Shown piece by piece: positions 62,744 through 64,000 of a DNA stretch of 64,000 nucleotides. Each line of letters begins with the position of its first letter. The stretch's first letter is position 1. Below the pieces are notes generated by a model. That model saw only the letters and a program-made list of their open reading frames with translations. It searched no databases and was not told the origin of the DNA. Origin of the DNA: Acidimicrobiaceae bacterium (lineage in GTDB: Bacteria; Actinomycetota; Acidimicrobiia; Acidimicrobiales; Poriferisodalaceae); the NCBI GenBank assembly GCA_002722565.1, contig PBMG01000015.1:1-64000 (forward strand). The letters run 5' to 3'. The position numbers and the translations under genes were made by a program.

Positions 62744-63813
62744 TGAAAGAAAAAGACACCCAGTTCGGTATCTATCTGCACGTGCCATTTTGTTCACGGC
62801 GCTGCGACTACTGCTCCTTCGCAACTTGGACTGACCGAGAACATCTGATCGAACAGTACCTAACTGCATGTAAGACTCAAGCAACAAAATGGTCACCGAA
62901 GTTACCTAACATCACCTCAATATTTGTGGGCGGAGGGACACCGAACCTCGTTCCTGCCGAACTCCTGATGGATGTTGTCTCTGATTTACCGGTAGCCGAC
63001 GACGTTGAATTCACCGTTGAGTGCAACCCTGACCTAGTCACCAGCGGACAGATCAACACCTACTTAAAAGCCGGAGTCAATCGAATCAGCCTCGGTGTTC
63101 AATCCATGGTTTCACACGTTCTTGAGTCTCTAGGGCGCGAACACGAACCGACAAATGTTCAACGAGCGGTTAAGAAGATCCGATCTGCTGGCATAACCAA
63201 CCTCAGCTTTGACCTCATATACGGAGCCCAAGGCGAAAGTCTCGAAGACTGGCAAACGACCCTTGAGAACGCCATTTCTTTGCAACCAGACCACCTCAGC
63301 GCCTATGCGTTAACTGTGGAACCAGGAACCCCACTAGCAGCAGACGCTGGAAGACACCCCGACGACGACGACCAGGCCGACAAATATTTTGAAGCAGAGC
63401 GTTTACTAACTGAAGCCGGATTCGCCAACTATGAGATCTCCAATTGGTCGCAAATAGGTAAAGCATCCAGACACAATCTTCTCTACTGGAACCAAGAGGA
63501 ATACCTGGGCCTTGGTGTGGCAGCACACAGCCACATAAATCAAAAAAGATTTTGGAGTGTTAGGACACCAGAGCGTTATATAAGCGCAATATCAGAAGAC
63601 TCTTCAGTGGAAGCCGCCTCAGAGCAACTCGATGCTGATGGTTGGGAACTCGAAGGTCGACAGCTTGCTTTGCGAACCAATCTGGGTGTTCCGAAGGAAT
63701 GCATTCCAGAAGAAGTTAGGCACCTCACAGAACCAGCCGAAATTGACGGCAACCTAAAACTGACCGTCGAAGGAAGACTCCTTGCAAATGAGGTAGCCAT
63801 CAGATTGCGTTGA
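62743..63813 (+). CDS. hemW: HemW-type radical SAM heme chaperone
   Basis: A 356-residue radical SAM protein of the HemN/HemW family. C-S-R-R-C-D-Y-C (Cys17, 21, 24) is followed by Ser-Phe, lacking the fourth Cys of true coproporphyrinogen dehydrogenase, so HemW is preferred. VGGGTPNL, VECNPD, NRISLGVQS and LSFDLIYG follow. HemW delivers heme to membrane proteins. It overlaps the DUF2797-like gene; the usual lepA-hemW adjacency is broken here. Confidence 0.93.
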   Translation: MKEKDTQFGIYLHVPFCSRRCDYCSFATWTDREHLIEQYLTACKTQATKWSPKLPNITSIFVGGGTPNLVPAELLMDVVSDLPVADDVEFTVECNPDLVTSGQINTYLKAGVNRISLGVQSMVSHVLESLGREHEPTNVQRAVKKIRSAGITNLSFDLIYGAQGESLEDWQTTLENAISLQPDHLSAYALTVEPGTPLAADAGRHPDDDDQADKYFEAERLLTEAGFANYEISNWSQIGKASRHNLLYWNQEEYLGLGVAAHSHINQKRFWSVRTPERYISAISEDSSVEAASEQLDADGWELEGRQLALRTNLGVPKECIPEEVRHLTEPAEIDGNLKLTVEGRLLANEVAIRLR

Positions 63814-63836
63814 CGGGACCTTAAGGCACCTACTCG

Positions 63837-63868
63837 TTACTCTCGCCGGATCGGGATGCAGAGAGTAA
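63837..63868. terminator. Inverted repeat after hemW
   Basis: TTACTCTC (63837-63844) and GAGAGTAA (63861-63868) are perfect 8-bp arms around a 16-base loop, 23 bases after the hemW stop. It has no T-run, so it may be a weak terminator or an operator for the next gene. A palindrome CCTTAAGG lies at 63819-63826. Confidence 0.4.
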
Positions 63869-63933
63869 GGTTCATTAACGGCGCTCCAATAGTCTTTTTG
63901 GAAGCGATGAATGTCACCTGTGAGAGGATCCCA

Positions 63934-64000
63934 ATGGTTCGCAAATCCCGGTTAGTACGTACCGCAGCCGTAGCAATCCTAGCTACCAGCCTTTTCGCTG
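63934..64000 (+). CDS. Start of an exported protein (cut by the window edge)
   Basis: The ATG at 63934 has AGAGGA six bases upstream and begins a typical signal peptide (basic M-V-R-K-S-R, then the hydrophobic VRTAAVAILATSLFA). The gene runs out of the window after 22 codons, so its product cannot be named. An in-frame ATG at 63907 is also possible. Confidence 0.65.
   Translation, partial: MVRKSRLVRTAAVAILATSLFA

Noticed and set aside
1-64000. CRISPR array, insertion sequence, transposase, prophage or integrase
   Set aside because: No regularly spaced repeats and no transposase-, integrase- or phage-like protein seen; the accessory signals are small non-coding structures only.

Overview
The window is a densely packed bacterial chromosome segment of moderate GC. 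The gene order (tig-clpP-clpX-folC-ndk; rne-rplU-rpmA-obg-proB-proA-nadD-rsfS; rpsT-lepA-hrcA-dnaJ-rsmE-hemW) and several families (F420-type LLM flavoenzymes, an SCO6745/SalK protein, a BldD-like regulator, a plant-type DAHP synthase) point to Actinobacteria. A DMSP-demethylase-like protein, the many short-chain and acyl-CoA enzymes and the modest GC fit a marine Acidimicrobiia-type lineage. That last placement is inference; no rRNA is present to test it.

Layout. Bases 1-3060 are an unusual accessory stretch: two diverged paralogous genes form a tandemly duplicated transcription unit of about 784 bp, each with the same upstream box, a leader hairpin and a 3' double hairpin. They are followed by a small opposing barrel-like protein, a structured non-coding stretch and a possible 49-residue Cys-rich peptide. 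Bases 3225-16884 hold mostly single-gene metabolic units: cytochrome P450 with a SnoaL-like protein, SDRs, nitroreductase, amidase, alpha/beta hydrolase, an LLM enzyme with a half-sized LLM-like partner, a secreted peptidoglycan amidase, a MAPEG protein, a cupredoxin-fused lipoprotein and a DmdA-like protein. A tRNA-Gly follows.

Bases 17053-38308 are a housekeeping plus-strand run: trigger factor, ClpP, ClpX, FolC, Ndk, then the complete elongasome mreB-mreC-mreD-mrdA-rodA, a pair of radical-SAM-linked proteins, RNase E/G, L21, L27, ObgE, ProB and ProA. A MoxR ATPase/VWA pair, class II DAHP synthase and a sigma-70 factor separate proA from nadD-rsfS. Bases 43417-54246 return to metabolism: LLM enzyme with SCO6745 protein, DUF3048 lipoprotein, methyltransferase, VOC protein, crotonase, desaturase, tRNA-Ala, CoA-transferase, HMG-CoA lyase, LLM enzyme and an aminoglycoside-phosphotransferase-like protein, a set typical of branched or fatty acyl-CoA catabolism.

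Bases 54338-64000 are housekeeping again: CnoX-like thioredoxin, HolA, S20, LepA, HrcA, DnaJ, RsmE, a BldD-like regulator with a near-consensus c-di-GMP motif, a DUF2797-like protein, HemW, and the first 22 codons of an exported protein at the right edge. The points that most deserve follow-up are the duplicated unit at 211-1756, the cupredoxin fusion protein, the calcium-motif tail on PBP2, the DmdA-like gene and the BldD-like regulator.
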